A stretch of DNA of 64,000 nt, taken from positions 1 to 64,000 of the forward strand of contig NZ_MDDR01000018.1 in the NCBI RefSeq assembly GCF_001870435.1. The letters run 5' to 3'. The notes beneath the pieces were generated by a model that was given only the letters and a program-made list of their open reading frames with translations, had not been told where the DNA came from and ran no database searches. Made by a program: the position numbers and the translations under genes. The DNA comes from Pseudomonas costantinii (GTDB taxonomy: Bacteria; Pseudomonadota; Gammaproteobacteria; Pseudomonadales; Pseudomonadaceae). Positions 46,008-54,658 of this stretch are shown here, one piece after another; positions within the stretch are counted from its first letter, which is position 1; every line of letters starts with the position of its first letter.

Positions 46008-46250
46008 GGTGTAAATCCTCAAGAAAAAAGATTTACCACCGGCTCTGCTGCGAAACAGATTGGGTGGCAGCTGTGCGCGGGTTCGCAGACCGGACGATTT
46101 ACACCAAAACCCGGCAGACCCGAAGGTCTCCCACGCACAACCGCCATAAAACATTCGGCAGCCGGGAGCCGGCTGGGGCATGTCTGACGGTGTTGGTGTG
46201 AATCGTTTTAGGGCTGCGAAACCCTGTCGCTGGCCAATGCCAGCGACGGG
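46008..46250 (-). promoter_or_regulatory. Structured 5' leader RNA of the DUF3077 gene (three-way junction)
   Basis: On the minus strand a 16-bp stem (46130-46145 with 46066-46081, including G-U pairs) encloses a perfect hairpin AGACC-UUCG-GGUCU (46116-46129) and a third arm. The third arm carries GGUGUAAAUC (complement of 46096-46105), exactly complementary to GAUUUACACC (46008-46017) next to the start codon; the A of AUG extends the pairing by one. A strong hairpin (46226-46247, GTCGCTGGC/GCCAGCGAC) lies at the 5' end. The geometry equals that of the leader at 456-690, but the loop and its target differ in sequence. Confidence 0.72.
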
Positions 46251-46254
46251 CCGA

Positions 46255-46283
46255 ACTATAAGGTGCGTTTAGCCAGAGCGCAA
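46255..46283 (-). promoter_or_regulatory. Sigma-70-like promoter of the DUF3077 leader
   Basis: On the minus strand TTGCGC (46278-46283) and TATAGT (46255-46260) are spaced by 17 nt. A start about 7 nt further would place the first base just before the 5' hairpin at 46226-46247. Confidence 0.6.
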
Positions 46284-46456
46284 CCAAGAGGGTGTATCAA
46301 ACCCCAATCACCAAACTCACTCGTTCATCCACCAAGAGATTTTGGCTGAAATCAAAAACCTGCTCATCCATTTTGCGTCTAACCTAGTCCGTCATTTACA
46401 TAGGGTTTTACCAAAAATATTACGTGCATAACTGACTAGACCATTAGCCTTTTCAG

Positions 46457-47455
46457 TCAGACTATGACATGTCCATCAGGAGTTCTTTTATAGCGCCGTC
46501 CGATGTACTGTTTGAAAGGTAGAATTGCGCTCTCACTATCACCGATGATGTGTAGCATGGATTGAGCTGCCACTTTGGTATTGAGTTCCAAGACAGTGGC
46601 TTCATCTATCTCATTTCTACCCGGCATGAATCGTTCGGAGTTGCAGATAATGTAGGCGACCCTCGGCGAGATCGGGTAGTAAAAGTCGGCATACTCAGGT
46701 GCGGCGAACTCTGTCTCTGAGACACAAGAGTGCACGTTGACTATAGGTTGGTCGGACGTGATGAAAGGCACTCTAGTGTCATTCACCAGTAATGCATGTC
46801 TATCCTCGTGGCGGCTTACGTACAGGCTGAAGCCGATACTCATCCCGAACATGTAGCTTATGAACCACCATGCACGCTCCATAGCATCTGCCACTTCAAT
46901 TTCAAGGGCGTTACTCCGTGGTTGAATCCGGATCAGGCCATCTCGGAAAGTTTTTGTGCGGGAGATCTGGTGACCGAAGAACATCATGAACTCGACAATG
47001 TGCTGTTTATCTTGCAGTACATCGAGTTTTTCATCAGCGAGCTCTGCTAAAACTGGCAATGCCTTTGCTTCATGGGATGCGTGGAGGTTTTCCAGTAGGT
47101 TGCATTTCATCGCATGGAGATGCAGCTCGACTTTTTGATCCTGAATGCCAGACTTACGGTAAATGGTCTCAAGCTGCTGCATCTTAAGAAAGTCATTAAG
47201 ATACGACATGTGCTGTTGATGAAGATGGTCGGGGCTTTTTCGGGAGAAACCTTTAATTACCCGAACATCCATGTCGGTAAGCGCGGTGGTCTTGTAGAAA
47301 AAGTCGTCAACAACTAAGGCTCGCACGCTGTCGTGGGCAATTTTTCCAGTTTTCGTGGTGTAGAAAACATTCTTCGTACCGCGGCCCCAGCGGGTCAGAT
47401 AGTTCGCCCAGACGTAATGGTGACGCTTCTTGGTTTCAAGGTCTTTGCGCGACAT
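46457..47455 (-). CDS. DUF4238 domain-containing protein
   Basis: A 332-residue soluble protein. KKRHHYVWANYLTRWGRG at the N-terminus and VPFITSDQPIVNV near residue 230 match the DUF4238 family, whose function is unknown. GAGG lies 6 nt before the ATG. Codon use and base composition are less GC-rich than the flanking chromosome. With the gene at 47744-48613 it forms an AT-richer accessory segment suggesting horizontal transfer. Confidence 0.8.
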   Translation of the reverse strand: MSRKDLETKKRHHYVWANYLTRWGRGTKNVFYTTKTGKIAHDSVRALVVDDFFYKTTALTDMDVRVIKGFSRKSPDHLHQQHMSYLNDFLKMQQLETIYRKSGIQDQKVELHLHAMKCNLLENLHASHEAKALPVLAELADEKLDVLQDKQHIVEFMMFFGHQISRTKTFRDGLIRIQPRSNALEIEVADAMERAWWFISYMFGMSIGFSLYVSRHEDRHALLVNDTRVPFITSDQPIVNVHSCVSETEFAAPEYADFYYPISPRVAYIICNSERFMPGRNEIDEATVLELNTKVAAQSMLHIIGDSESAILPFKQYIGRRYKRTPDGHVIV

Positions 47456-47743
47456 GGGCGTCCTCTTCGTTAGGTGTTGGCTCGCAAGCTCTCAGCCTGC
47501 GGGCCTCCCGTCAAGCAATTCAAGTGCCTTCTTGGGGGCTGCTCGCGGGTGAAGTCACGCCCGGATGCCAGCTTGGATCACTGTAACGTTAAAATGGTTT
47601 TAGTTTCGAACGAAATTTAGCGCTTAAGCTTGCATAATACTTAATTGGGCAGTTCGGATTTATGTCTGCCTCGTCGTATTGGTATATTGAAAGCATGCCA
47701 TCTTCGGGTAAGCTTTCGGAAATACAGAAGAGAAGAATCTCCT
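47456..47743. other. Intergenic part of the accessory segment
   Basis: The segment holds no convincing gene. A 45-codon plus-strand frame from the ATG at about 47661 runs into the neighbouring gene and lacks a ribosome-binding site. The right part is markedly AT-rich. I see no clear promoter or repeat. Confidence 0.5.
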
Positions 47744-48613
47744 CTAAAAATAAAGCATGTTATTTAAATAAGCATCAAGCTCTTGGTGAATGGAGATAGA
47801 GGATTCTTGTACGTTTATTTTGTTTGTAAGATCGTAGCTCCAAGTCGGGAGCGAGAATTTGTTACCTGGGTGAAGCCTTGTATTTTCTATCGTAAGAGAT
47901 TGGCCTGGCCCAGGGTGCTCAATTGCATTCCGGCACTCCGATAATCTTCGAATCCAAGGTAGGTCATTGCCGAGGACTGAAGATAATTTATTTAAAGTAG
48001 GGCGATGCTGCTCCAGCCATTTTATATGTTTATCGAAATGCGCCTCGTCTCGGGCTCCCAATGGCAAACCCGTAAGCAGGCTTAATAGTTTAAAGCAATC
48101 TATTAGGAACTGTTTTCCGACCAAAAGGAAAGATTTTGCATCACTTTCTAGATTTTTAACTTTGACAAGCGGCGGGATGGCGCGATTGGACTTGTTCTGT
48201 TCAATGATGATGTCACATTTTTGCATAACGTCATCAAGCTGCTCACGAATATTAGACTCAAACTGTGCGCAGAGCAGTAGTTGCTCGTTTAGACTCCAAA
48301 CTTGCTCCAGAAGCTTCGGCTTTATGGGGTTCTCCGGAAAAACTTGATCAATAATCCGTTTGAACTGAAGAAAAACCCGGGCTACATAGGGAGAGGCAGC
48401 ACCAATAGCTGCTATTTTTTCATATGTGTGTCCGGTATCTGGCTGGGTTTTTTGTGGGTCAGTTGAGTCAGCGGTTAACAGTTTGTAGATGCTGTTCTCT
48501 TTGAAAATTAAAAGCAATGCATCATTAATGTTTTCCATCGTTATTATTGCGGACTCATCAATCAAGTCGGGGTCATTAATCGTGATTGAAAAGGCATCGT
48601 CTCTTTTATGCAT
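47744..48613 (-). CDS. Hypothetical protein with HEPN-like R-N-x3-H motif
   Basis: I do not recognise a named family for this 289-residue helical protein. Near the C-terminus it carries RLSECRNAIEHPG (R228, N229, H233), the R-x4-H signature of HEPN nucleases, preceded by long helices. There is no signal or membrane helix. The gene is AT-rich with rare codons compared with its neighbours. It lies 288 nt upstream of DUF4238 on the same strand. A role in RNA cleavage or phage defence is possible but unproven. Confidence 0.65.
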   Translation of the reverse strand: MHKRDDAFSITINDPDLIDESAIITMENINDALLLIFKENSIYKLLTADSTDPQKTQPDTGHTYEKIAAIGAASPYVARVFLQFKRIIDQVFPENPIKPKLLEQVWSLNEQLLLCAQFESNIREQLDDVMQKCDIIIEQNKSNRAIPPLVKVKNLESDAKSFLLVGKQFLIDCFKLLSLLTGLPLGARDEAHFDKHIKWLEQHRPTLNKLSSVLGNDLPWIRRLSECRNAIEHPGPGQSLTIENTRLHPGNKFSLPTWSYDLTNKINVQESSISIHQELDAYLNNMLYF

Positions 48614-49073
48614 AAACCAAACATCCGTTTATTAGTGATGCTACTAGTAAAAAGTACTCCGTCCCTACCTAGGTGGTGTCTCTTGGAATGGCAGGGCGGC
48701 CGCTTGAATTGACTGCTTCAGAATTCCCGGTGCTCGGGCATAAGCTATACATGGTAATCGAGATGATTGAAACGTGTCTAACGTAGAGGCATCGGCAAAT
48801 ATATGGCCGCGTTAGGCGTTTACGTCCTACATTACTAATGTCCGCTATAGTCCGCACTGCCTATGACTGCGCGCAACTGTAATAGCTATCATGAGCGCAT
48901 CGAATTCTAATCGGAGACTACCCTCATTGATTAGCTGCTTTTGGCCGAGAGTGTGTGAAAACGAAGCCATCAAAATCGGAGGCGAATAAATCAACACTGC
49001 TGCCGCAGGTAACTAGTAGTACCCAAGCGTTTTCAACGTTCTGGCAAGATTCAGGACAGGTTGAAGCAAAAAT
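48614..49073. other. Intergenic segment, possible mobile-element remnant
   Basis: No supported gene lies in this 460-nt stretch. A plus-strand frame from GTG 48955 (beginning KTKPSKSEANKS) has no recognisable product and runs into the convergent MFS gene. The composition shifts back to chromosomal GC near 49100. The segment probably marks the right boundary of the accessory insert. Confidence 0.45.
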
Positions 49074-49109
49074 GGGACGGATCTATTCGATTAAAAATAG
49101 AACCGTCCC
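49074..49109. terminator. Palindromic repeat acting as bidirectional terminator
   Basis: Arms 49074-49087 (GGGACGGATCTATT) and 49096-49109 pair with one mismatch. They are flanked by AAAAA on the left and TTTTT on the right, so an intrinsic terminator forms in both directions. Similar gggac...gtccc units occur as dispersed repeats in proteobacteria. It closes the MFS gene at 49127. Confidence 0.7.
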
Positions 49110-49126
49110 TTTTTGTCACACCACCC

Positions 49127-50293
49127 TCACACCACTGCCGCCGCAACCATCCTCGACCGCCACGCAAACCCCAACACCATCAACAACCCCAACCCAGCCA
49201 TCGCCGCCCCGGCCAGGGAAATCGCCGGATAACCCAGCCCCGCATTGATCACCGCGCCCCCCAGCGCCGCACCAATCGCGTTGCCAAAGTTAAACGCCCC
49301 AATATTCACCGCCGAGGCCAGGTTGGGCGCGTCCTTGGCCGCTTCCATGACGCGCATCTGTAGCGGCGGCACCAAGGCGAAGCTGGCGATACCCCATATC
49401 AGGATGGCAACGGCGGCGGGCAGGGGCCAGCGCATGAGGACGGTGAAGGCCAGCAAGACCAGGATCAGCACGCTCAGCGAAACGATCAGGGTGCGGTCTA
49501 TCGAGCGGTCGGCGGCTTTGCCGCCCCACATGTTGCCCAGTGTCAGCCCCACGCCGAACAGCACCAGCATGGCGGTGATGTAGGCGCTGGACGCGTGGGT
49601 CTCGCTGCTGAGGATCGGCGCGATGTAGGTGAAGACGGTGAACATCGCTCCCGAGCCGACGACGGTGAGGGCCAACGCCGCCAGCACCGGGCCACGGCCC
49701 AGTACGCGAATTTCGTCCATCACACTGACGTTTTGCGGCGCCTTCAGGTTGGGCAGGGCGAACCACAACGCGGCCATCGCCACTACGCCGAGGCCGGTAA
49801 TGCCCCAGAAGGCGCTGCGCCAGCCGAACAGTTCGCCAAACCAGGCGGCCAGCGGTACACCGCCAATGGTCGCGAGGGTAAGGCCCATAAACATTGCCGC
49901 AACCGCCCCGGCACGTTTTTCAGGGGCAACCACGCTGGCGGCGACGATGGAGCCAACGCCAAAGAACGCTCCGTGGTTGAGTGAGGTCACCACCCTGGCG
50001 ATCATGAGGCTGTAGTAATCGGTCGCCAGGGCTGACATCAGATTACCCAGGGTGAAAATCGCCATGAGCCCGATCAGCAGATAGCGCCGGGGAATCCTGC
50101 CGGTGGTCAGGGTCATCAGCGGTGCGCCAAGCAGTACGCCCAAGGCGTAAGCACTGACCAACAAGCCCGCAGCGGGAATCGAAACGCCGAGATCGGCAGC
50201 GATGCCCGGCAACATGCCCATGGGAGCGAACTCGGTAACGCCGATGCCAAAGGCACCCATGGCGAGTGCAACAAGGGGTGGATTAATACGCAT
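49127..50293 (-). CDS. MFS transporter (arabinose-efflux/AraJ-type, drug:proton antiporter-1 group)
   Basis: A 388-residue permease with twelve hydrophobic segments. FGIGVTEFAPMGMLPGIAADLGVS in helix 1 and LTTGRIPRRYLLIGLM after helix 2 place it with AraJ/PbuE-type exporters. The ATG at 50293 has AAGGAG 7 nt upstream; the longer frame to 50644 overlaps the divergent LysR gene and is rejected. It is likely controlled by that LysR protein and exports a small molecule. Confidence 0.9.
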   Translation of the reverse strand: MRINPPLVALAMGAFGIGVTEFAPMGMLPGIAADLGVSIPAAGLLVSAYALGVLLGAPLMTLTTGRIPRRYLLIGLMAIFTLGNLMSALATDYYSLMIARVVTSLNHGAFFGVGSIVAASVVAPEKRAGAVAAMFMGLTLATIGGVPLAAWFGELFGWRSAFWGITGLGVVAMAALWFALPNLKAPQNVSVMDEIRVLGRGPVLAALALTVVGSGAMFTVFTYIAPILSSETHASSAYITAMLVLFGVGLTLGNMWGGKAADRSIDRTLIVSLSVLILVLLAFTVLMRWPLPAAVAILIWGIASFALVPPLQMRVMEAAKDAPNLASAVNIGAFNFGNAIGAALGGAVINAGLGYPAISLAGAAMAGLGLLMVLGFAWRSRMVAAAVV

Positions 50294-50387
50294 GAAAGGC
50301 TCCTTATCTATGCCGCCAATGCTACGATCAAGCGTTTTAAGGCGGTAGATAGCATTTTTGGCAATCACCTTTGCGTAAGAGGCACAA

Positions 50388-51281
50388 GTGGACTTCAACG
50401 GTCGATCAGGTGAAATGCTCGTGTTCGCCACCGTGGCGCAGGAAGGCAGCCTGTCGGCTGCCGCGCGTGCACTGGGGCTCACGCCTTCGGCGGTCAGTCG
50501 GATCATCGCGCGTGCCGAACAACGCCTTGGCACCCGGCTGCTGTTGCGCACCACCCGCGCGATCACCTTCACCGCCGAGGGCGAAGCTTTTTTGCGCGGT
50601 GCGCGGCGCATCCTGGCTGACATGGATGAAGTGGAAGAGGCCATCGCCGATCAGGGCGTACCCAGGGGCCGATTGCGGGTCAGCGCCGCCCTTGGCCATG
50701 GGCGTCTGTCCATCGTGCCCTTGGTGGCAGCCTTCAGCGAGCGCTACCCGAACATCGTCGTCGACCTCACCCTTGGCGACGAAGTGGTCGACATTCTCGG
50801 CGGCCAGGCCGACGTTGCGATACGCTTTGGCTATTTGCCCGACAGCCCGCTGACCGCGCGCAGGCTCGGCGACACCGGCCAGGTGGTGGTGGCATCGCCC
50901 GAGTATCTACAGCGCCATGGCACCCCCCACGCACCGGAAGACTTGCTACGGCACAACTGCCTTCGCTTCAACTTCCGACGTGCCGAACCCAACTGGCCGT
51001 TTATTCGCGACGGCAAAGCGTTTTCCCTGAAGGTCAGCGGTAACATCGAATGCAGCAGTGGTGAAGCGCTCGCACAATTTGCGCGAGTCGGTGCCGGCAT
51101 TGCGCGCATCGGCGAGTTCACCGTAAGCGAGGACCTGCGACGCGGCGATCTGATACCGCTGTTGCAAGCCTGGAACCCCGGCGACCGGGAACCGATTCAT
51201 GCGGTGTTTGTAGGTGGGCCGACAATGCCGGCGCGGGTGCGGTTGTTTGTGGACTTTTTGTTGGAACATCATCGGATGTAG
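50388..51281 (+). CDS. LysR family regulator
   Basis: A 297-residue regulator. The helix-turn-helix is at the N-terminus (EMLVFATVAQEGSLSAAARALGLTPSAVSRIIARAE), with the substrate domain from about residue 90. It belongs to the CrgA/AaeR-like branch. The start is GTG at 50388, with AGAGG upstream. It is divergent from the MFS exporter across 94 nt. Confidence 0.9.
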   Translation: MDFNGRSGEMLVFATVAQEGSLSAAARALGLTPSAVSRIIARAEQRLGTRLLLRTTRAITFTAEGEAFLRGARRILADMDEVEEAIADQGVPRGRLRVSAALGHGRLSIVPLVAAFSERYPNIVVDLTLGDEVVDILGGQADVAIRFGYLPDSPLTARRLGDTGQVVVASPEYLQRHGTPHAPEDLLRHNCLRFNFRRAEPNWPFIRDGKAFSLKVSGNIECSSGEALAQFARVGAGIARIGEFTVSEDLRRGDLIPLLQAWNPGDREPIHAVFVGGPTMPARVRLFVDFLLEHHRM

Positions 51282-51557
51282 GCGGGGGAGTTTGCTGGTT
51301 CTTTCAGGCACGCAATGTTGGGTGCTTCCAGTGGCGTGGCCTTCCTGACTGACGCAATCGGAAGCCGTTAGGTGGGTGTCTGGCGTTAGTTCCTCAATGA
51401 TGATGCCAATGAAACACCCCGGAACGTCCAGTGCGTAGGCATGCACTTAGACTGAAGTAGTCCATTTCTGAATCGTTAAAACCACCCCTATACGCGTCTT
51501 ACCTCCGCTGTAGCGCCTTTTTATAGTCGTGCGCCTCAGTCACTTGGAGGTGCACGC

Positions 51558-52532
51558 ATGCAGGGACCCTACGCATTTATCAATGAACGACCCCAGCCTT
51601 ACCCACTGCTCAAACTGAGCCTGGCGCTTGATCCACGTACTCACACAAAATTCGACACCCTCAACCAGCACATCCGCAATACGCTGGTGTTGCCGGGGCA
51701 GTTGGTGATCATTGGCGACAGCCGAACCGCCGCTTGTACCGCTGAAGAGGCACAGCTGATGCGCTCGGCGCTGAATATTAAGCTTGCCCTGTTGGCGTAC
51801 TCCTCAACCGACCAGTTCCTGGTCAAAAACTATGATCAGTTGCAGGCTATTTTGTCCTATTCGTCTGTTGGCATTGGCAGTGCCAGCAGTGCTTGGAGCA
51901 AGCATCTGGCGCAAGTCGAGAAGACCCTTATGGAAATCGAGGATTTGCATAAGCAGTACTTGAGGAAGGGCACCACGGCGGCGAGGGAGGAGTTTCTGGT
52001 TAAGCGTAGAGCGTTGTTTGCCGCGTTGGACAGCCAAATCTCGGGCATGGCACGCTTTGGTACGGGGTTGAGAAACGAAGGGTCGATTAAAAAGATGTTG
52101 GGGATTTCCAGTAGAAGCTATTGGCACCATGGAGAAATTCGTGGGTATGAGGAGCGGGTCAAGCGATTAGCCAAGGCTTCGCAGCTGTTGAATACGGGGA
52201 CTTACATTGGTATAGCGCTGGATGTTGGGGCGACGGCGCTGGAGATAACGCAGGCGTGCTCCACAGGGCGTGAGCAAGAGTGCACGCAGGCGAAGTATGT
52301 TGAAGGCGGTAAGTTGGTAGCTGGAGTGACCGGTGCAGCAGTTGGCGGGAGCGTTGGGGCTGGTCTTGGTATCAGCGCCTGTGCGGTTGTTTTTGGCATA
52401 CCTACAGCGGGTGCTGGGGCCTTGGCCTGTGCAATCGTAGGCGGTGCAGCAGGTGGGTTCGCCCTGGGGGCACTCGGAAGCGGACTGGGGGAAAGCGCAG
52501 GCAAGTTTCTCTATAAGACGGTGAGTCATTAA
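51558..52532 (+). CDS. Probable membrane-active toxin/effector
   Basis: A 324-residue protein without signal peptide. Residues 1-200 are soluble and helical (FDTLNQHIRNTLVLPGQLVIIGD; VEKTLMEIEDLHKQYLRKG). The last 100 residues are glycine-zipper hydrophobic helices (VAGVTGAAVGGSVGAGLG, AIVGGAAGGFALGALGSGLG) after an ACSTGREQEC segment. This layout resembles pore-forming antibacterial effectors delivered by secretion systems. The stop overlaps the start of a small two-helix membrane protein gene (TAATG), as with toxin/immunity pairs. GGAGG precedes the ATG. No secretion genes are nearby. Confidence 0.6.
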   Translation: MQGPYAFINERPQPYPLLKLSLALDPRTHTKFDTLNQHIRNTLVLPGQLVIIGDSRTAACTAEEAQLMRSALNIKLALLAYSSTDQFLVKNYDQLQAILSYSSVGIGSASSAWSKHLAQVEKTLMEIEDLHKQYLRKGTTAAREEFLVKRRALFAALDSQISGMARFGTGLRNEGSIKKMLGISSRSYWHHGEIRGYEERVKRLAKASQLLNTGTYIGIALDVGATALEITQACSTGREQECTQAKYVEGGKLVAGVTGAAVGGSVGAGLGISACAVVFGIPTAGAGALACAIVGGAAGGFALGALGSGLGESAGKFLYKTVSH

Positions 52533-52891
52533 TGGTCTGGCTATATCTGGGCATGTGTTCCCTCATCCTCATGCTACTCAGCATCCCGCTCACTTTTTAC
52601 GTGATGTTCAAAAAACTCGATGCCGCAGAGCGCTACCTGCAACACAGCGACTATGTAGCCGGATACAGGCACATTTTTCGTAACGCTCATTTTGAGGGGC
52701 GGCAAGTGCGTGTAGTCACCATGGCTATCATCATTCTTATCCCCAAAGTGCTTCAGTGGCGTGATTTGGTACAGGTTGAGGATGTCGAAAAAATCCCACG
52801 ACATCTCAAATTCTGGATGGTCATGCCGCCACTCGTCGCGGTTGTCTCAATCATAGGTATGGCTATCAGCTGGTTCTTTATAGAAAACTAA
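52532..52891 (+). CDS. Small membrane protein, probable immunity protein
   Basis: A 119-residue protein with hydrophobic helices at about residues 3-26, a weaker one near 65-78 and one at 93-115. It is otherwise unrecognised. Its ATG overlaps the stop of the putative toxin, giving one-to-one translational coupling. Inner-membrane location fits protection against a pore-forming effector; this is inference from context. Confidence 0.6.
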   Translation: MVWLYLGMCSLILMLLSIPLTFYVMFKKLDAAERYLQHSDYVAGYRHIFRNAHFEGRQVRVVTMAIIILIPKVLQWRDLVQVEDVEKIPRHLKFWMVMPPLVAVVSIIGMAISWFFIEN

Positions 52892-52913
52892 AGCGCCCAC
52901 CCAAAAACTGGAA

Positions 52914-52955
52914 AACCACCCATACCCCGGCCGCAAAACCAGGATATGGGTGGTT
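52914..52955. terminator. Stem-loop between convergent genes
   Basis: Perfect 11-bp arms AACCACCCATA and TATGGGTGGTT enclose 20 nt. It lies between the putative immunity gene and the convergent NCS1 permease gene and probably ends transcription from both sides. Confidence 0.65.
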
Positions 52956-52991
52956 CAAAACATCAGGATCAAATCACAGCAGGCAGTCAGC

Positions 52992-54407
52992 TCAAACCCC
53001 ACTCACCAACTTCCCCCCGTCCATCCGGCGCTTATAAGCACTGTCCCGACTTGCCAACCAGAAATACAACGGTGACGTCACCACCAACCCCACCACCCAG
53101 GACAAATCCGCGCCATTGATGTGTGCCGAAATCGGCCCCACATACAGCGGCGTGTTCATGAACGGAATCTGCACCGCAATCCCGATCGCATACGCCAGCA
53201 GCGCCTGCGGGTTGTACTTGCCGTAAATCCCACCGTCCACGCGGAAGATCGACGCGATGTCGTATTTACCTTTGTGGATCGCATAGAAGTCGATCAGGTT
53301 GATCGCCGTCCACGGCACCAGTACCACCAGCAACACCAGCACCATGTCGACGAAGTGGCCGATAAAGTCTTTGGAGGCGAACACGGCGGCAATCGCGCAG
53401 GCGGCCAGTACCAAGGTGGAGATCACCGCGCGGCTTTTGGCGGTGGGAATCCAGCGGTAGGCGAAAGTCTGTACCAGGGTGATGATCGACAGCACCGCGC
53501 CGTAGAGGTTGAGGGCGTTGTGGCTGATCACGCTGAGCAAAAACAGCACGAGCATCAGCGGGCCGATGGCGCCGGTGGCGAGTTTGACGGCGTCCATGGT
53601 GTCCATGCCGACCGGGGTGGCGAGGACGGCGACGGCGCCGAAGATGAAGGCCAGGCTGGAGCCGAGGACGGAGCCCAGGTAGGTGGTCCAGAAGGTGGAG
53701 GCGACGCGCACGTCGGCGGGCAGGTAGCGCGAGTAGTCGGAGACGTAGGGCGCGAATGCGATTTGCCACAACGCGGCCAGGGACACGGTGGCGAGCCAGC
53801 CGGAGATGTTGAAGCTGCCGCGTGTCAGGAAGTCCGTGGTCTGTACGTGGGTGAAGATGTAGCCGAAGCCCAGCACGATGCCGGCGCCGAGTACCCAGGT
53901 GCCGATGCGGTTGAGCACGTGGATAAAGCGGTAGCCGATGATGCCGATGATCCCGGAACCGATGGCCCCGACGACGATGCCGACCGGCACGGGCACGCTG
54001 TCGACCACGCCGTGCAGGGATTTACCCGCGAGCACGATGTTGGAGGCGAAGAAGCCGATGTACATGACGCCGGCGATGATCACCACCAGCAGTGCGCCGA
54101 GTGAGCCGAACTGCGCGCGGCTCTGGATCATTTGCGGGATGCCCATCTGTGGGCCTTGGGCCGAGTGCAACGCCATCAGCACGCCGCCGACCAAGTGGCC
54201 GACGAGGATGGCGACGATGCCCCACACCAGGTTCAGGTGGAACAGTTGCACGCCCAGCGCACCGGTAACGATCGGCAACGGCGCGATGTTGCCGCCGAAC
54301 CACAGGGTGAACAGGTCTCTTACCTTTCCATGGCGATCATCCGGGGGCACGTATCCTATCGTGTGTTTTTCGATGAGCGGGGCGGAGGATGTTGCAGTGG
54401 TAACCAT
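52992..54407 (-). CDS. NCS1 family nucleobase/allantoin-type permease
   Basis: A 471-residue permease with about twelve membrane helices. DLFTLWFGGNIAPLPIVTGALG near residue 34 is the NCS1 helix-1 signature, and QAQFG-like QSRAQFGSLGALL follows, as in cytosine permease CodB. The start at 54407 has GGAG 6 nt upstream. It is divergent from a LysR gene. It probably imports a nitrogen heterocycle or its breakdown product, linking to the downstream catabolic genes. Confidence 0.9.
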   Translation of the reverse strand: MVTTATSSAPLIEKHTIGYVPPDDRHGKVRDLFTLWFGGNIAPLPIVTGALGVQLFHLNLVWGIVAILVGHLVGGVLMALHSAQGPQMGIPQMIQSRAQFGSLGALLVVIIAGVMYIGFFASNIVLAGKSLHGVVDSVPVPVGIVVGAIGSGIIGIIGYRFIHVLNRIGTWVLGAGIVLGFGYIFTHVQTTDFLTRGSFNISGWLATVSLAALWQIAFAPYVSDYSRYLPADVRVASTFWTTYLGSVLGSSLAFIFGAVAVLATPVGMDTMDAVKLATGAIGPLMLVLFLLSVISHNALNLYGAVLSIITLVQTFAYRWIPTAKSRAVISTLVLAACAIAAVFASKDFIGHFVDMVLVLLVVLVPWTAINLIDFYAIHKGKYDIASIFRVDGGIYGKYNPQALLAYAIGIAVQIPFMNTPLYVGPISAHINGADLSWVVGLVVTSPLYFWLASRDSAYKRRMDGGKLVSGV

Positions 54408-54658
54408 GACGAGCTCCAAGGCAAGGTGAGTACGTTGACGTACTTCGCTGTGCGGCGCGTGGGCGACGCTTTGTTGTTGGAGTGATCATCTGCAAAGGGG
54501 GCGGGGAGGTAAATTAGTAAGTTTGTTGCTATAGACCTTAAAAAAAGTATCTCGAGTCGATTTGTGCTCCGGTATGTTGCATGCAGTTGATTCACCGAAA
54601 AAAGTGGCTTTTTCTTGCACGTATTTGGGGCGAAATCCCCACGTTTTTGGAGGTCCCG

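Noticed and set aside
47661..47798. 45-codon plus-strand frame from an ATG in the AT-rich gap
   Set aside because: No ribosome-binding site and it ends inside the convergent hypothetical gene; length is within chance for AT-rich DNA.
48669..48857. 62-codon minus-strand frame
   Set aside because: Unusual composition, no start signal and no recognisable motif; treated as intergenic.
48955..49248. Plus-strand 97-codon frame in the accessory boundary
   Set aside because: GTG start without ribosome-binding site, runs over the terminator hairpin and into the convergent MFS gene; product unlike any protein I know.
53121..54104. Plus-strand frame rich in Asp, His and Gly opposite the NCS1 permease
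   Set aside because: The composition is the mirror of a hydrophobic membrane protein read in antisense; no homology or start signal.
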